From Syntrophaceae bacterium (GTDB lineage: Bacteria; Desulfobacterota; Syntrophia; Syntrophales; PHBD01), in the NCBI GenBank assembly GCA_013177825.1, contig JABLXX010000003.1:124001-188000 (forward strand): a stretch of DNA of 64,000 nt, in the 5' to 3' direction. Shown piece after piece: positions 1 through 7,812 of the stretch (within the stretch, counting starts at the first letter, position 1; every line of letters begins with the position of its first letter). The position numbers and the translations under genes are program-made. The notes below the pieces were generated by a model that was given only the letters and a program-made list of their open reading frames with translations, did no database searches and was not told the DNA's origin.

Positions 1-255
1 ATAGAAGTAGTAACTCAAGCCGCCATAAACCACGATGCGGTGACGCGGAGGCAGGACCCTGATGTACTGGCCGCGGGCCGGGTACATCCGGTTGTGATGG
101 TAGCGCGAATCCCTGAATTCCCGGTGGCGGGACCAGTCGGGAGGCGGCGGTTGTGCCGCAGCCGTCTGCATGGTCACAGACAACAGGATTCCGGACAGGA
201 CGGCCGCCAGAAACCAGAATGCAAATCCACGATATTTAAAGCGAATATTTGACAT
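1..255 (-). CDS. Secreted DUF6515-like protein, partial (runs off left end)
   Basis: The 85 visible codons encode the N-terminal part of an exported protein; the C-terminus lies beyond the window. Residues 1-34 look like a Sec signal peptide: Lys/Arg early, then FWFLAAVLSGILLSV and an Ala-rich cleavage region before QPPPPDW. The mature part is rich in His, Arg and Tyr (RYHHNR, then PPRHRIVVYGGLSYYFY), which resembles the DUF6515 family, small envelope proteins of unknown function. I chose the ATG at 255 because the GGGGAGG at 264-270 is 8 bases away; the in-frame ATG at 261 would lie too close to it. It starts 15 bases after the stop of the lipoprotein gene upstream on the same strand, so the two are probably co-transcribed. 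Confidence 0.75.
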   Translation of the reverse strand, partial: MSNIRFKYRGFAFWFLAAVLSGILLSVTMQTAAAQPPPPDWSRHREFRDSRYHHNRMYPARGQYIRVLPPRHRIVVYGGLSYYFY

Positions 256-270
256 GGCCATTTCCTCCCC

Positions 271-897
271 TCATTTCACGGTGTAGCCGCGCCCTTCCAG
301 GCAGGCGGACATGGCGCGCCGGAAGCGAAGCTCCTGCTCCTGCAGCTGTGCATTCCGCGCCTGATCCTGCCGGGCGTATGCCTCCTCCATCTGCCGGGCC
401 GACTCCTGCCTGGCCGCGTCGGACATCGCTCCGGCAATGGCACCGCCGGCCGCGCCGATCAGGGCTCCGCCCCCGGCATGTCGGTGCCCGCCGATCAGGG
501 CGCCCAGAACCGCCCCGGCAATGGCCATCCTGACGGTTTCGAACCCCGGCGGGGGTAACGGGACCACCTGGATGCGCTGCTCCAGGGGGATGGCCGACCG
601 GCCCGGATCGAACCCGGTCTGTTTCACCGCCCAGTTGTAGCACTCGTAGTGGTCGCGGGACTGCTGCTCATCCGTCTGGCCCGCCTTCGGGTAAAAGTAG
701 ATCTGGGTAAGAGGAGTCCTTTGGCTCACGGCCGGTTTTTCGGGCGTGGCCGGCGAGACCTCGCGATAAGGCGCCCGGTGGTAGCAGGCGGACAACGCAA
801 AGACGGATAGAAGAGCAAGCACCCCGAGACCGGTCCCGGTGAACCGCCGCCTGGATCCCTGCCCGATAGACGATGCCGCATGGTCTGAAGTCTTCAT
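271..897 (-). CDS. Glycine-zipper lipoprotein
   Basis: This 208-residue protein has a lipoprotein signal: a hydrophobic stretch (VLALLSVFA) ends in the lipobox LSAC, with Cys38 as the likely acylated residue. A conserved-looking segment HYECYNWAVKQTGFDP lies near residues 83-98. Residues about 125-158 form a Gly/Ala zipper of the type that inserts into or packs against membranes. The C-terminal third is a charged, Gln/Glu/Arg-rich helix ending in SACLEGRGYTVK. Envelope-anchored glycine-zipper proteins of this shape are common in Gram-negative bacteria, but the exact role is unknown. The start is supported by GGAG just upstream. It is the first gene of a two-gene unit transcribed leftwards. 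Confidence 0.8.
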   Translation of the reverse strand: MKTSDHAASSIGQGSRRRFTGTGLGVLALLSVFALSACYHRAPYREVSPATPEKPAVSQRTPLTQIYFYPKAGQTDEQQSRDHYECYNWAVKQTGFDPGRSAIPLEQRIQVVPLPPPGFETVRMAIAGAVLGALIGGHRHAGGGALIGAAGGAIAGAMSDAARQESARQMEEAYARQDQARNAQLQEQELRFRRAMSACLEGRGYTVK

Positions 898-1342
898 TTC
901 ATCACTCCTTCGTTGTTTCGCGCCGCGGAAGCGTCGATACGGTCCGGCGGCGGATCCACGGCTCCCGGTTCGTTATCCTCTCGGGAAAGCTTGGACCTCT
1001 TCCATGGGAAAAGCAATCCCTATGCCAGATCCGTGCTACCATACGGTATTGCATGGATATCATGAAGAATATGGTTAGGTCGATCCGGAGCGGACGATCC
1101 GGGATGAAATGAAAAACGGGTAAAAAGTACACAATCTGCATGTCCCGCCCGTGTACAAAGTATACACCCGCAGCCAGGGTCGCGACTGACCTCCGGTCGA
1201 AAAAAGATGATTGAGCGCCCCTCCATATTGGCATATGATGCGCGCCACGGAATGGAGGCGCCCGCAATCGGCGGCGTTCTCGATGGATTAACGGCGGCAG
1301 GTCTTGGAGGCAAGTCTGCCGGGTTTTCGGGAAGGAGGATGT
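898..1342. promoter_or_regulatory. Divergent intergenic region, no gene
   Basis: This 445-base gap separates two divergently transcribed genes and must hold both promoters, but I see no strong sigma-70 match. Repeated half-sites occur: GTACAC at 1127-1132, GTGTAC at 1151-1156 and GTATACAC at 1160-1167. They could be an operator, but this is weak evidence. No convincing small gene was seen. Confidence 0.3.
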
Positions 1343-2149
1343 ATGTCGTTTGACGATATTTTCAAAGTGGAGATGGACGGCCATATCGCGTGGCTGGTGC
1401 TGAATCGTCCGGAGAAACGGAACGCCATGGGGTTCGCTTTTTATCAGGGGTTGAAAGAGCTTTTCACCCGTTTCGATCAGGATCCGGATGTGCGGGTTGT
1501 CGTGATCCGCGCCGAGGGCAAGAGCTTCACCGCCGGGACCGATCTGGCCGAGCTGGGGGGCGCCTGTGCGGATCCCAGTACCGCCACGCGGGAGAAGTTC
1601 CGCATGATGATTCTCGAGGCGCAGGACGGCATCAACGCCGTCGAGCTGTGCAAAAAGCCCGTCATCGCCGCCATCCATGGCCATTGCATCGGCGGCGGCG
1701 TCGATTTCGTCTGTGCCGCCGATGTCCGGTTCGGGACCCGGGACGCCCTGTTCAGCATCCGGGAGACCCGCGTCGCCTTCATCGCCGACGTGGGCACCCT
1801 GCAGCGCATGCCCCACATCATCGGGCACGGCTGGTTCCGGGAACTGGCCCTTTCGGGGCGGGACTTCGGCGCCGAGGAGGCCCTGAAGATGGGATTCCTG
1901 ACGAGGGTCTGCGAAGACAAGGACGCCCTGTACCGGGAGGCGGGAAAGCTCGCCGCCGAGATCGCAGGCTGCGCTCCCCTGGCCGTGCAGGGAACCAAGG
2001 ACGTGATCCTCTACAGCCGGGATCACGGGATTTATCCTGGACTCCGGTACGTGGCGCAGAAAAACGCCGCCGTCGTGCCGTCGGACGACCTGTTCGAGGC
2101 CGTCACCGCCTTTTTCGAGAAGCGGCCCCCGAATTTCAAGGGGCGTTGA
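1343..2149 (+). CDS. Crotonase-family delta(3,5)-delta(2,4)-dienoyl-CoA isomerase (ECH1-type)
   Basis: This is a 268-residue crotonase-fold enzyme. The oxyanion-hole regions are visible as SFTAGTDLAELGG (61-73) and GHCIGGGVDF (113-122). Three acidic residues, Asp121, Glu141 and Asp149, have the same spacing (20 and 8) as the catalytic Asp176, Glu196 and Asp204 of rat ECH1. The stretch IADVGTLQRMP matches the ECH1 signature. In that family the enzyme shifts 3,5-dienoyl-CoA to 2,4-dienoyl-CoA during beta-oxidation of unsaturated or cyclic acids. The ATG at 1343 follows GGAGG at 1334-1338; an upstream in-frame start at 1304 has no good ribosome site. A plain enoyl-CoA hydratase is the alternative, but the conserved acidic triad argues against it. 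Confidence 0.85.
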   Translation: MSFDDIFKVEMDGHIAWLVLNRPEKRNAMGFAFYQGLKELFTRFDQDPDVRVVVIRAEGKSFTAGTDLAELGGACADPSTATREKFRMMILEAQDGINAVELCKKPVIAAIHGHCIGGGVDFVCAADVRFGTRDALFSIRETRVAFIADVGTLQRMPHIIGHGWFRELALSGRDFGAEEALKMGFLTRVCEDKDALYREAGKLAAEIAGCAPLAVQGTKDVILYSRDHGIYPGLRYVAQKNAAVVPSDDLFEAVTAFFEKRPPNFKGR

Positions 2150-2255
2150 ACATATAGAGACTTTTCCCCTGTTTCCGGTCTTTCCATCACGGATTACGCA
2201 AACAGCGGGTCGCCGGCCGGCATTCATGGCGGTCCGCCGGGACAAGGAGGTCGTT

Positions 2256-2996
2256 ATGGGAAAAATCTCCATCTTGTGTGCGGGCATGCTGATTTCCATG
2301 GCCATGGTCGCCGGTGCGGCGGAAAAAACCTTTGAGACAGACGTGTTTCCAACCTCGGACGGCGATCTGACCATCACGTTCCTGGGCCATGGAACCCTGA
2401 TGATGGCCGTCGGCGGCAAGGTGATCCACGTGGATCCGGTCGGCCAGTATGCCGATTATGCCAGGCTGCCGAAGGCGGACCTGATCCTGGTCACCCATGA
2501 GCACTCCGATCACCTGGACCTCAAGGCCATCGGCCGGATCCGGAAGGCAGGGACGGTCGTTGTAGCCAACGGAACCGCGGGCAGGCAGGTGGAGGGGAGC
2601 ATCGTCATGAAAAACGGCGATGTCCGGAACGCCGCGGGCTTCGGGATCGAGGCCGTCCCGGCGTACAACCTCGTTCACATGCGCAGCCCCGGTGTGCCGT
2701 ATCACCCGAAGGGCAACGGGAACGGGTATGTTGTCACCTGCGGCGGCAAGCGGATCTACATCGCCGGCGACACGGAAAACACGCCCGAGATGAAGGCACT
2801 CAAGGGAATCGACATCGCCTTCCTGCCCATGAATCTTCCCTACACGATGACGCCGGAAATGGTGACGGACGCCGCAAAGGCGTTCCGGCCGCGCATTCTC
2901 TACCCCTACCATTTTGGAGGCACGAAAACGGACAGGCTGAAGGATCTACTCAAAAACGAAAAGGATATCGAGGTGCGAATCCGGAAGATGAGTTGA
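2256..2996 (+). CDS. Secreted metallo-beta-lactamase-fold hydrolase (UlaG-like)
   Basis: This 246-residue protein has an N-terminal signal peptide (to about residue 22, ending GAA) and a metallo-beta-lactamase fold. The metal motif is H81-E-H83-S-D85-H86, further ligands are suggested by the His of YNLVHMRS and the Asp of IAGDTEN, and HFGG lies near the C-terminus. The closest pattern is the UlaG/UPF0173 branch, which hydrolyses phosphoesters or lactones; the substrate here is unknown. Export to the periplasm is inferred from the leader. The ATG at 2256 follows AAGGAGG at 2244-2250. It stands 106 bases downstream of the isomerase gene on the same strand. Confidence 0.85.
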   Translation: MGKISILCAGMLISMAMVAGAAEKTFETDVFPTSDGDLTITFLGHGTLMMAVGGKVIHVDPVGQYADYARLPKADLILVTHEHSDHLDLKAIGRIRKAGTVVVANGTAGRQVEGSIVMKNGDVRNAAGFGIEAVPAYNLVHMRSPGVPYHPKGNGNGYVVTCGGKRIYIAGDTENTPEMKALKGIDIAFLPMNLPYTMTPEMVTDAAKAFRPRILYPYHFGGTKTDRLKDLLKNEKDIEVRIRKMS

Positions 2997-3087
2997 AACG
3001 GAGCGGTGGGAAGGAGAAAGCATCCTGCACCGGTTGCCCGGTTCGGATGATGATCGAGGCACCTGTTGTTGCGGAAAGGGATATGAC

Positions 3088-3627
3088 ATGAGAAAGTTCG
3101 TTTCGGCAGTCCTGGCGGGTGTGCTGGTGCTTGCCTTCCTGTGCGCCTGCAACCGGGAAGAGACCAGGGGTGCACCTCCCGCGGCCCGGGAGAGTTCATT
3201 CGATCCCGACGTGCTGACCGTGAAGGAGGCTGACTTGAGGAAGGTGCGGGGGCAGGTCCTGTACGTCCCGATCTATTCGAATCTTCCCCGCGACGAGAAG
3301 CGGATGTTCGATGTCAGCGCCTTCATCGCCATCCACAACACGGACCTGGATCACAAGATCCGGATTCTGAAGGTGCTGTATTTCGACAACGACGGCCGGC
3401 TCGTCAAGGATTTCACGCTATCGAACCTTTCCCTCCCTCCCCTCGGGGCGACCAATTTCTTCATCCCCCAGAGCGACCAGAGCGGAACAGGGGCGAACTT
3501 CCTCGTGGAGTGGGTCTCGGAAAAGCCGGTGCGCGAGCCCCTGATTGAGTCCGTGATGATCAACCTGGAGACACACCGCTCCTTCGCATTCCAGAGCCGG
3601 GGTCACGTCGTCCGGGAGCGGCAATAG
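3088..3627 (+). CDS. DUF3124-family lipoprotein
   Basis: This 179-residue protein has a hydrophobic leader ending in LCAC, with Cys21 as the predicted lipidation site. The mature domain carries VLYVPIYSNLP, an IAIHNTD segment and a C-terminal EPLIESVMI, a pattern typical of DUF3124, a family of small extracytoplasmic beta-rich proteins without known function. The ATG at 3088 is preferred over the in-frame start at 3034 because the leader begins exactly there with MRKF. It lies 91 bases after the metallohydrolase gene, so the two may be co-transcribed. No catalytic residues are apparent. Confidence 0.8.
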   Translation: MRKFVSAVLAGVLVLAFLCACNREETRGAPPAARESSFDPDVLTVKEADLRKVRGQVLYVPIYSNLPRDEKRMFDVSAFIAIHNTDLDHKIRILKVLYFDNDGRLVKDFTLSNLSLPPLGATNFFIPQSDQSGTGANFLVEWVSEKPVREPLIESVMINLETHRSFAFQSRGHVVRERQ

Positions 3628-3722
3628 AGGCCGTCTCCCCCTGTTCCAGGAGCGCAGGCTCCGGGAGCAGGGGCGGACAGCCCGTAAACGGCAGTCTTGA
3701 AATCATTGAAAAGGAGGTTGGA

Positions 3723-4502
3723 ATGGCAGACCAGAACATCAACATAGCGGAGTTTCCCCAGACGGCCATGAGGGTCATCATGTCTCCGGCGGCATTTTTC
3801 CGGGACATGCCCAAAAGCGGGGGTTACGTGGAACCCCTGGCATTCATGGTTGCCATGGGGGTCATCAGCGGACTCCTGCAGGCCGTTTTCAGTTTCCTGG
3901 GACTGCAGTTCAAAGCAAGCATCGGCATGGCGCTCAGCTCCATCGTAATTTTCCCCATCATGATCGCCATAATGGGTTTCATCGTCGCCGCCATCATGTT
4001 TGCCATCTGGAAGCTTATGGGATCCGAGGAATCCTATGAGACCTCCTACCGCTGCGTGGCCTACGTCTCCGCCCTGTCCCCCATCATGACCGTCCTGAAC
4101 CTGATTCCCTATCTCGGGTCCGTTGTTTCACTCGTTTTCGCCTGCTATTTCTACGTCATTGCCAGCGTGGAGACGCACGGAATCCCCGCGCGCAAGGCAT
4201 GGATGGTGTTCGGCATCATCGCCGCCGTCCTGGCCGTGATGAGCCTCTCCGGCCAGTTCGCCGCCAAGAAGGCGCTCCGCGAGGCGGAGCGGATGCAGAA
4301 GGAAGCGGAGGTCATGCAGCAGAAGTACCTGGAACAGGCGGAAGCCCTGCGGAAACAGGCTGAAGAAGCGGCCAGGGCGGCACAGCAGCAGCAGGGAAGC
4401 CAGCCGGGAGAACAGCCGACGATGACTCCGGAGCAGGCCAAAGAAGTTCAGAAGGCCATGGAGGAAATGCGCAAGGCCATGGAAAAGCAGAAGCGGGACT
4501 AG
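3723..4502 (+). CDS. Yip1-domain integral membrane protein with C-terminal coiled coil
   Basis: The protein has 259 residues. The N-terminus, with a segment like SPAAFFRDMPKSGGYVEPL, is typical of bacterial Yip1-domain proteins. About five hydrophobic segments occupy residues 40-180. Residues from about 183 to 259 are a highly charged helix rich in Glu, Lys, Gln and Ala, likely a cytoplasmic coiled coil. The family's bacterial role is not established; membrane organisation or trafficking is only inferred from the eukaryotic relatives. AAGGAGG at 3712-3718 supports the ATG at 3723. A strong hairpin follows the stop, so transcription probably ends there. Confidence 0.8.
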   Translation: MADQNINIAEFPQTAMRVIMSPAAFFRDMPKSGGYVEPLAFMVAMGVISGLLQAVFSFLGLQFKASIGMALSSIVIFPIMIAIMGFIVAAIMFAIWKLMGSEESYETSYRCVAYVSALSPIMTVLNLIPYLGSVVSLVFACYFYVIASVETHGIPARKAWMVFGIIAAVLAVMSLSGQFAAKKALREAERMQKEAEVMQQKYLEQAEALRKQAEEAARAAQQQQGSQPGEQPTMTPEQAKEVQKAMEEMRKAMEKQKRD

Positions 4503-4525
4503 CGCTGACGCATTGGGTCAGCTGA

Positions 4526-4569
4526 AATGCAAAAAGGGGACAGGCTGCAATCTGTCCCCTTTTTGCATT
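4526..4569 (+). terminator. Perfect 18-bp stem hairpin, GGGGACAG type
   Basis: Arms 4526-4543 and 4552-4569 are perfectly complementary around an 8-base loop. The right arm contains CCCCTTTTT, so the hairpin can act as a terminator for the Yip1-like gene. A related hairpin (same GGGG-CAG / CTGTCCCC core) is present at 60398-60430, so it is also a member of a dispersed repeat family within this genome. Confidence 0.8.
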
Positions 4570-4592
4570 ATTATAACCATTTGATTTTATGC

Positions 4593-4621
4593 TTGACATA
4601 TTAGAATTTGCATTCTAATAA
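4593..4621 (+). promoter_or_regulatory. Sigma-70 promoter with embedded palindromic TetR operator
   Basis: TTGACA (4593-4598) and TAATAA (4616-4621) are separated by exactly 17 bases. A perfect 9+9 inverted repeat, TATTAGAAT / ATTCTAATA with a 4-base spacer (4599-4620), fills the spacer and overlaps the -10 box. Binding there would block RNA polymerase, as expected for autorepression by the TetR-family protein encoded immediately downstream. The predicted transcription start (4627-4629) falls on the regulator's ATG. Confidence 0.85.
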
Positions 4622-4628
4622 AGCCTCC

Positions 4629-5210
4629 ATGGGACGCAAACCTCACTTTACGAACGACCAGTTTGCCGACGCCGCCCTGGAACTGATTTCGGAAGGTGGG
4701 CCGAAGGCCGTGACCATTTCCGCCATTGCCGCCCGGATTGGAGCGCCCGTAGGGTCCGTGTACCATCGTTTTCAGTCCCGGGAGCGCATCCTGGCCGAGG
4801 CATGGCTTCACCTGGCCGAGTCTTTCCAGGAGGGCTTCATCAGCCTGCTGGAGAAAGATGACGCCGTGGAAGCGGCCCTTTACACCCCCCGCTGGGTCCG
4901 GCGTTATCCGAAGGAGGCAAGAGTGCTGCTCCTGCACCGGCGGGAAGAGCTGGTTGCGGGACCGTGGCCCCAGGAAATCCGGCGCCGGGCCGAGAAGCTG
5001 GAAGGCGATCTCCGGGCGGCCCTGGCCGCCTTCTCCCTTCGCTTCTTCGGTTCGCCGGAGAAGGCCTTGATCCGGCGAACCGTTTTTGCGCTCATCGACG
5101 TGCCCCTGGCGGCGGTGCGCCGCCCCCTGGAAGAGGGACGCCTGCCGCCGTCGGCCGTTCATTCCCTGATCCGGGAAAGCTGCAAGTCCATCATGAGGAG
5201 GAAGCCATGA
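4629..5210 (+). CDS. TetR-family transcriptional repressor
   Basis: This 193-residue protein has a TetR-type N-terminal helix-turn-helix (VTISAIAARIGAPVGSVYHR, about residues 28-47) followed by an all-helical ligand domain. TetR proteins are dimers that leave the operator on binding a small molecule. The ATG at 4629 is chosen over the in-frame TTG at 4608, which lies inside the operator. No Shine-Dalgarno sequence precedes the ATG and the predicted transcript start is at or next to it, so the mRNA is probably leaderless. The last four bases overlap the start of the SRPBCC gene, so both are under the same self-controlled promoter. The inducer is unknown. Confidence 0.9.
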   Translation: MGRKPHFTNDQFADAALELISEGGPKAVTISAIAARIGAPVGSVYHRFQSRERILAEAWLHLAESFQEGFISLLEKDDAVEAALYTPRWVRRYPKEARVLLLHRREELVAGPWPQEIRRRAEKLEGDLRAALAAFSLRFFGSPEKALIRRTVFALIDVPLAAVRRPLEEGRLPPSAVHSLIRESCKSIMRRKP

Positions 5211-5719
5211 AGGTCCTGAACATCCATGAGCGAAGCATGAAGGTGAAGCCCGCGGAGGCCGGAGGAGCCATTGACGGCCTGGCCGGACGGGACGATTTTC
5301 TCTGGCCTCGACACCGCTGGCCGGCAATGGAGTTCGACGGCCCCCTGGCCGTGGGCTCCTCGGGCGGGCACGGTCCGGTCCGCTATTCCGTTACGGAGTA
5401 TGTTCCGGGGCGGCGCGTCGAATTCCGGTTCAGCGGGGCGGGATTGACCGCAGGGCTGGACGGACGCCACTTTTTCGAGGTCATTCCCCGGAACGGCCAC
5501 GTCGTGCTCCGCCATGTCGTGGACGCCGAGTGCGACTTCAAAAGCTGGCTGAAATGGCAGCTTCTGGTCGGTCCGCTCCATGACGCCCTTTTGGAAGACG
5601 CCCTTGCCGGTGCGGATCGAACGCTGGCGGACGGCAATGCGAAGCTCCCGAAGTGGAGCCCCTGGGTCCGCTTTCTCCGCTGGCTGATCGAGAAAAAAAG
5701 GCGGGGGGTGCCGGGTTGA
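5207..5719 (+). CDS. SRPBCC/polyketide cyclase-like lipid-binding domain protein
   Basis: This 170-residue protein resembles the SRPBCC (START/Bet v1-like) fold. It has an N-terminal strand segment, a GPVRYSVTEYVPGRRVEFRF segment typical of the domain's central strands, then HVVLRHVVDAE and a long C-terminal helix. Such proteins bind hydrophobic ligands or act as cyclases, dehydratases or co-chaperones; nothing here fixes the ligand. The gene overlaps the TetR stop by ATGA, so the two are translationally coupled and this is probably the regulated effector gene. GGAGG at 5196-5201 supports the start. Confidence 0.7.
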   Translation: MKVLNIHERSMKVKPAEAGGAIDGLAGRDDFLWPRHRWPAMEFDGPLAVGSSGGHGPVRYSVTEYVPGRRVEFRFSGAGLTAGLDGRHFFEVIPRNGHVVLRHVVDAECDFKSWLKWQLLVGPLHDALLEDALAGADRTLADGNAKLPKWSPWVRFLRWLIEKKRRGVPG

Positions 5720-5798
5720 CGAACCCGAAGGGGCACGGTATGATGGTTCCGTGATTCGGGGATTGCTTCCCGAAGACTCCTTTCCTTCAGGGCCGCCC

Positions 5799-6038
5799 AT
5801 GCAGAATGTCGAGGAGCTGACTGCAATCCGCGAAGCCGCCGAGTTCGTCTGCAACGGCCTCCTGTGCGGCTGCATCCAGATGTCCACCGAGGCGAACCGG
5901 GCCCACCGGGAGCTGGTCGACCGTTTCTTCATCGAGAATGAGGGTTGCATGGACGGGGACCAGTACGAGGAAGCGCGGCTGAACATCTTTCACTTCATGG
6001 AACTGATCGACCGGGCGATCGCCGACCGTAAAAAATAA
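5799..6038 (+). CDS. Small hypothetical protein
   Basis: This is a small acidic, helical, soluble-looking protein of about 79 residues (95 if the GTG at 5751 is used) with no family that I recognise. It carries several Cys residues (VCNGLLCGC and a later GC) that could bind metal, and a helical C-terminus (FHFMELIDRAIADRKK). Neither possible start has a strong ribosome site. It sits between the SRPBCC gene and the GH15-like gene on the same strand. Its reality rests on the intact frame and non-random composition, so the call is moderate. Confidence 0.5.
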   Translation: MQNVEELTAIREAAEFVCNGLLCGCIQMSTEANRAHRELVDRFFIENEGCMDGDQYEEARLNIFHFMELIDRAIADRKK

Positions 6039-6166
6039 ATTTCACAGTGACGGAAAGTTGGAAAGATTGCCGGCGGCCTGTAGGATGCCAGTCCCCGTTT
6101 CTGCGGGATCGGCGTTCCCGGGCGTTCTCTTTCCCGTATTCCCGCTATCCTCCCGCGGATGAAACG

Positions 6167-7735
6167 ATGAAGAAAAGCCCCTCCGAACGGACGGCCTTCC
6201 CGGCCTACATGCCGGCATCCAGGACGGTGCCCGTGCCGGAGGGGACGTTCGTCGTCGTTTTCAACCCGCAGGTGGAGAAATGGGTCTCCCGGCGCCTGAC
6301 GAAGGATGCGGTCCGCGAGATCCGTTCCGAGCTGGAGCCATCCCTGCAAATCCCCCTGACGAAGGAGGGCTTTGCCCGGGCCGCTGACCGGAGAACGGAC
6401 GGAATGCGCGACGAGCTGCATTACGACACCGTCTGGATCCGCGATGCCATGTGGGTTTTCTTCGATCTCCGGGAGCGTCCCGAACGGCGTCCGGACGCCC
6501 GGCGGCTCCTCCTGGCCGTCTGGGATTACTATGCCACACCCGCCCAGCTCCGGCGGTTCGACGAGGTCATCGCCCGTCCCCGCCTCGCCTCCGATATGAT
6601 GCGGGTTCCCCACATCCGCTTCGACGTTCATCCCCATGGGCCCGACGACGTCCTGGCCGCGGACGGACGGCCCCAGACCTGGAACCACCGGCAGAACGAC
6701 GCCCACGGCCTGTTTCTGATCGCCCTGGCGGAAGCGGTCCGGGAAGGAATGGTCGATCCCGGGGATCTGGGCGAAGGGCGATGGGAGGTCCTGCTCCGTT
6801 TCCCCGCCTTTTTCAGGCGGATCCGCTTCTCGACCTTCGAGGACGCCGGCGCCTGGGAGGAACTGGAGAGACGGAACACGTCGAGCATCGGACTGGTTGC
6901 CCGGGCGATGGAGGCATGGCGAGGCCTTCTTTTCTCCGGCGAAGGGGAGCGCGCCCCGGAGCCTTTCCGCAAACGCTTCCGGCAGCTTCTCGATGCCTCC
7001 TCCCCTCCATGGAATGGGGAGTGGCGTGTGGAGGCCCTGAACCGTCTGATTGCGCGGGGGGTGAGAACGATCCGCCGCCAGCTCGCACTGGGGGGGGAGT
7101 CGCCGGATTACGATCCCCATGACGTCCGGTTCCGGACGGCCGATGCCGCACTTCTCATGCTTCTTGTCCCGTCGCCGCTGGAAGGCCTCCGGGAGAGCGA
7201 ACTCCGGCAGGCTGTCGCCATCGTGGAAACCCTCCGGGGCCCTGCCGGAATCCTGCGCTACCGGAACGACAGCTACCAGTCGGGGAACTACTGGATCCGG
7301 TCGCCTGCGAAGAAAAAGGAGCTCCGGCGGCAGGGCGGGACGGAGGAGTCCTCTTCCCGGGATGCCTTCCTGAGACGGGGGGAGAACCTGATTCCGGGCA
7401 CCGAGGCCCAGTGGTTCTTCGACAGCCTCCTGTCGCTGGCCAGGCTGCAACTGGCCGCGATGAGCAGGGACGGAAAGAGAAGAGAACGGGACCGCTTCCT
7501 GGCGGTCGTACACCTGAAGCGCGCCCTGGGCCAGCTGACGGGGTCCTTCGGCGGGAATCCCGTCCTGGCGGCCAACGGCGAGATCCTGGAGCCGCTGCTC
7601 CCCCCGGAGAGCATCAACACCCTGATGATCGGGGGACGGGTACACTGGCTTCCCTCCCCGATCACGCCGCTCAACTGGGCCCGGGCGGCCCTGAGCATGG
7701 CCCTGCGCCGCTGCGAGCAGGAGGCGTTTCCGTAA
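6167..7735 (+). CDS. GH15-like (phosphorylase-kinase alpha/glucoamylase-type) six-hairpin protein
   Basis: The protein has 522 residues. Motifs of the GH15-like alpha/alpha barrel are visible: YDTVWIRDAMWVFF near 87-100, TWNHRQNDAHGLFLIALAEA in the middle, and EELERRNTSSIGLVARAMEA, which resembles the segment following the first catalytic Glu in phosphorylase-kinase-like members. The family includes glucan hydrolases and regulatory subunits of phosphorylase kinase; which applies here is not clear. No signal peptide is seen, so it is probably cytoplasmic. The ATG at 6167 was chosen because the upstream 40 codons of the same frame are low-complexity and unlike the family. A role in glycogen or trehalose-type metabolism is inference. 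Confidence 0.7.
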   Translation: MKKSPSERTAFPAYMPASRTVPVPEGTFVVVFNPQVEKWVSRRLTKDAVREIRSELEPSLQIPLTKEGFARAADRRTDGMRDELHYDTVWIRDAMWVFFDLRERPERRPDARRLLLAVWDYYATPAQLRRFDEVIARPRLASDMMRVPHIRFDVHPHGPDDVLAADGRPQTWNHRQNDAHGLFLIALAEAVREGMVDPGDLGEGRWEVLLRFPAFFRRIRFSTFEDAGAWEELERRNTSSIGLVARAMEAWRGLLFSGEGERAPEPFRKRFRQLLDASSPPWNGEWRVEALNRLIARGVRTIRRQLALGGESPDYDPHDVRFRTADAALLMLLVPSPLEGLRESELRQAVAIVETLRGPAGILRYRNDSYQSGNYWIRSPAKKKELRRQGGTEESSSRDAFLRRGENLIPGTEAQWFFDSLLSLARLQLAAMSRDGKRRERDRFLAVVHLKRALGQLTGSFGGNPVLAANGEILEPLLPPESINTLMIGGRVHWLPSPITPLNWARAALSMALRRCEQEAFP

Positions 7736-7812
7736 GGAGAAGCGGGAATGAAGGGGGGGCAGGCATCCGATTCCCGGGCGGAAAGGATTGCAGGTCCCTC
7801 CTCTTTTCCCGT

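Noticed and set aside
902-2419. 505-codon open frame on the minus strand across the isomerase gene
   Set aside because: The forward frame encodes a crotonase with all three catalytic acids, so the reverse frame is a shadow.
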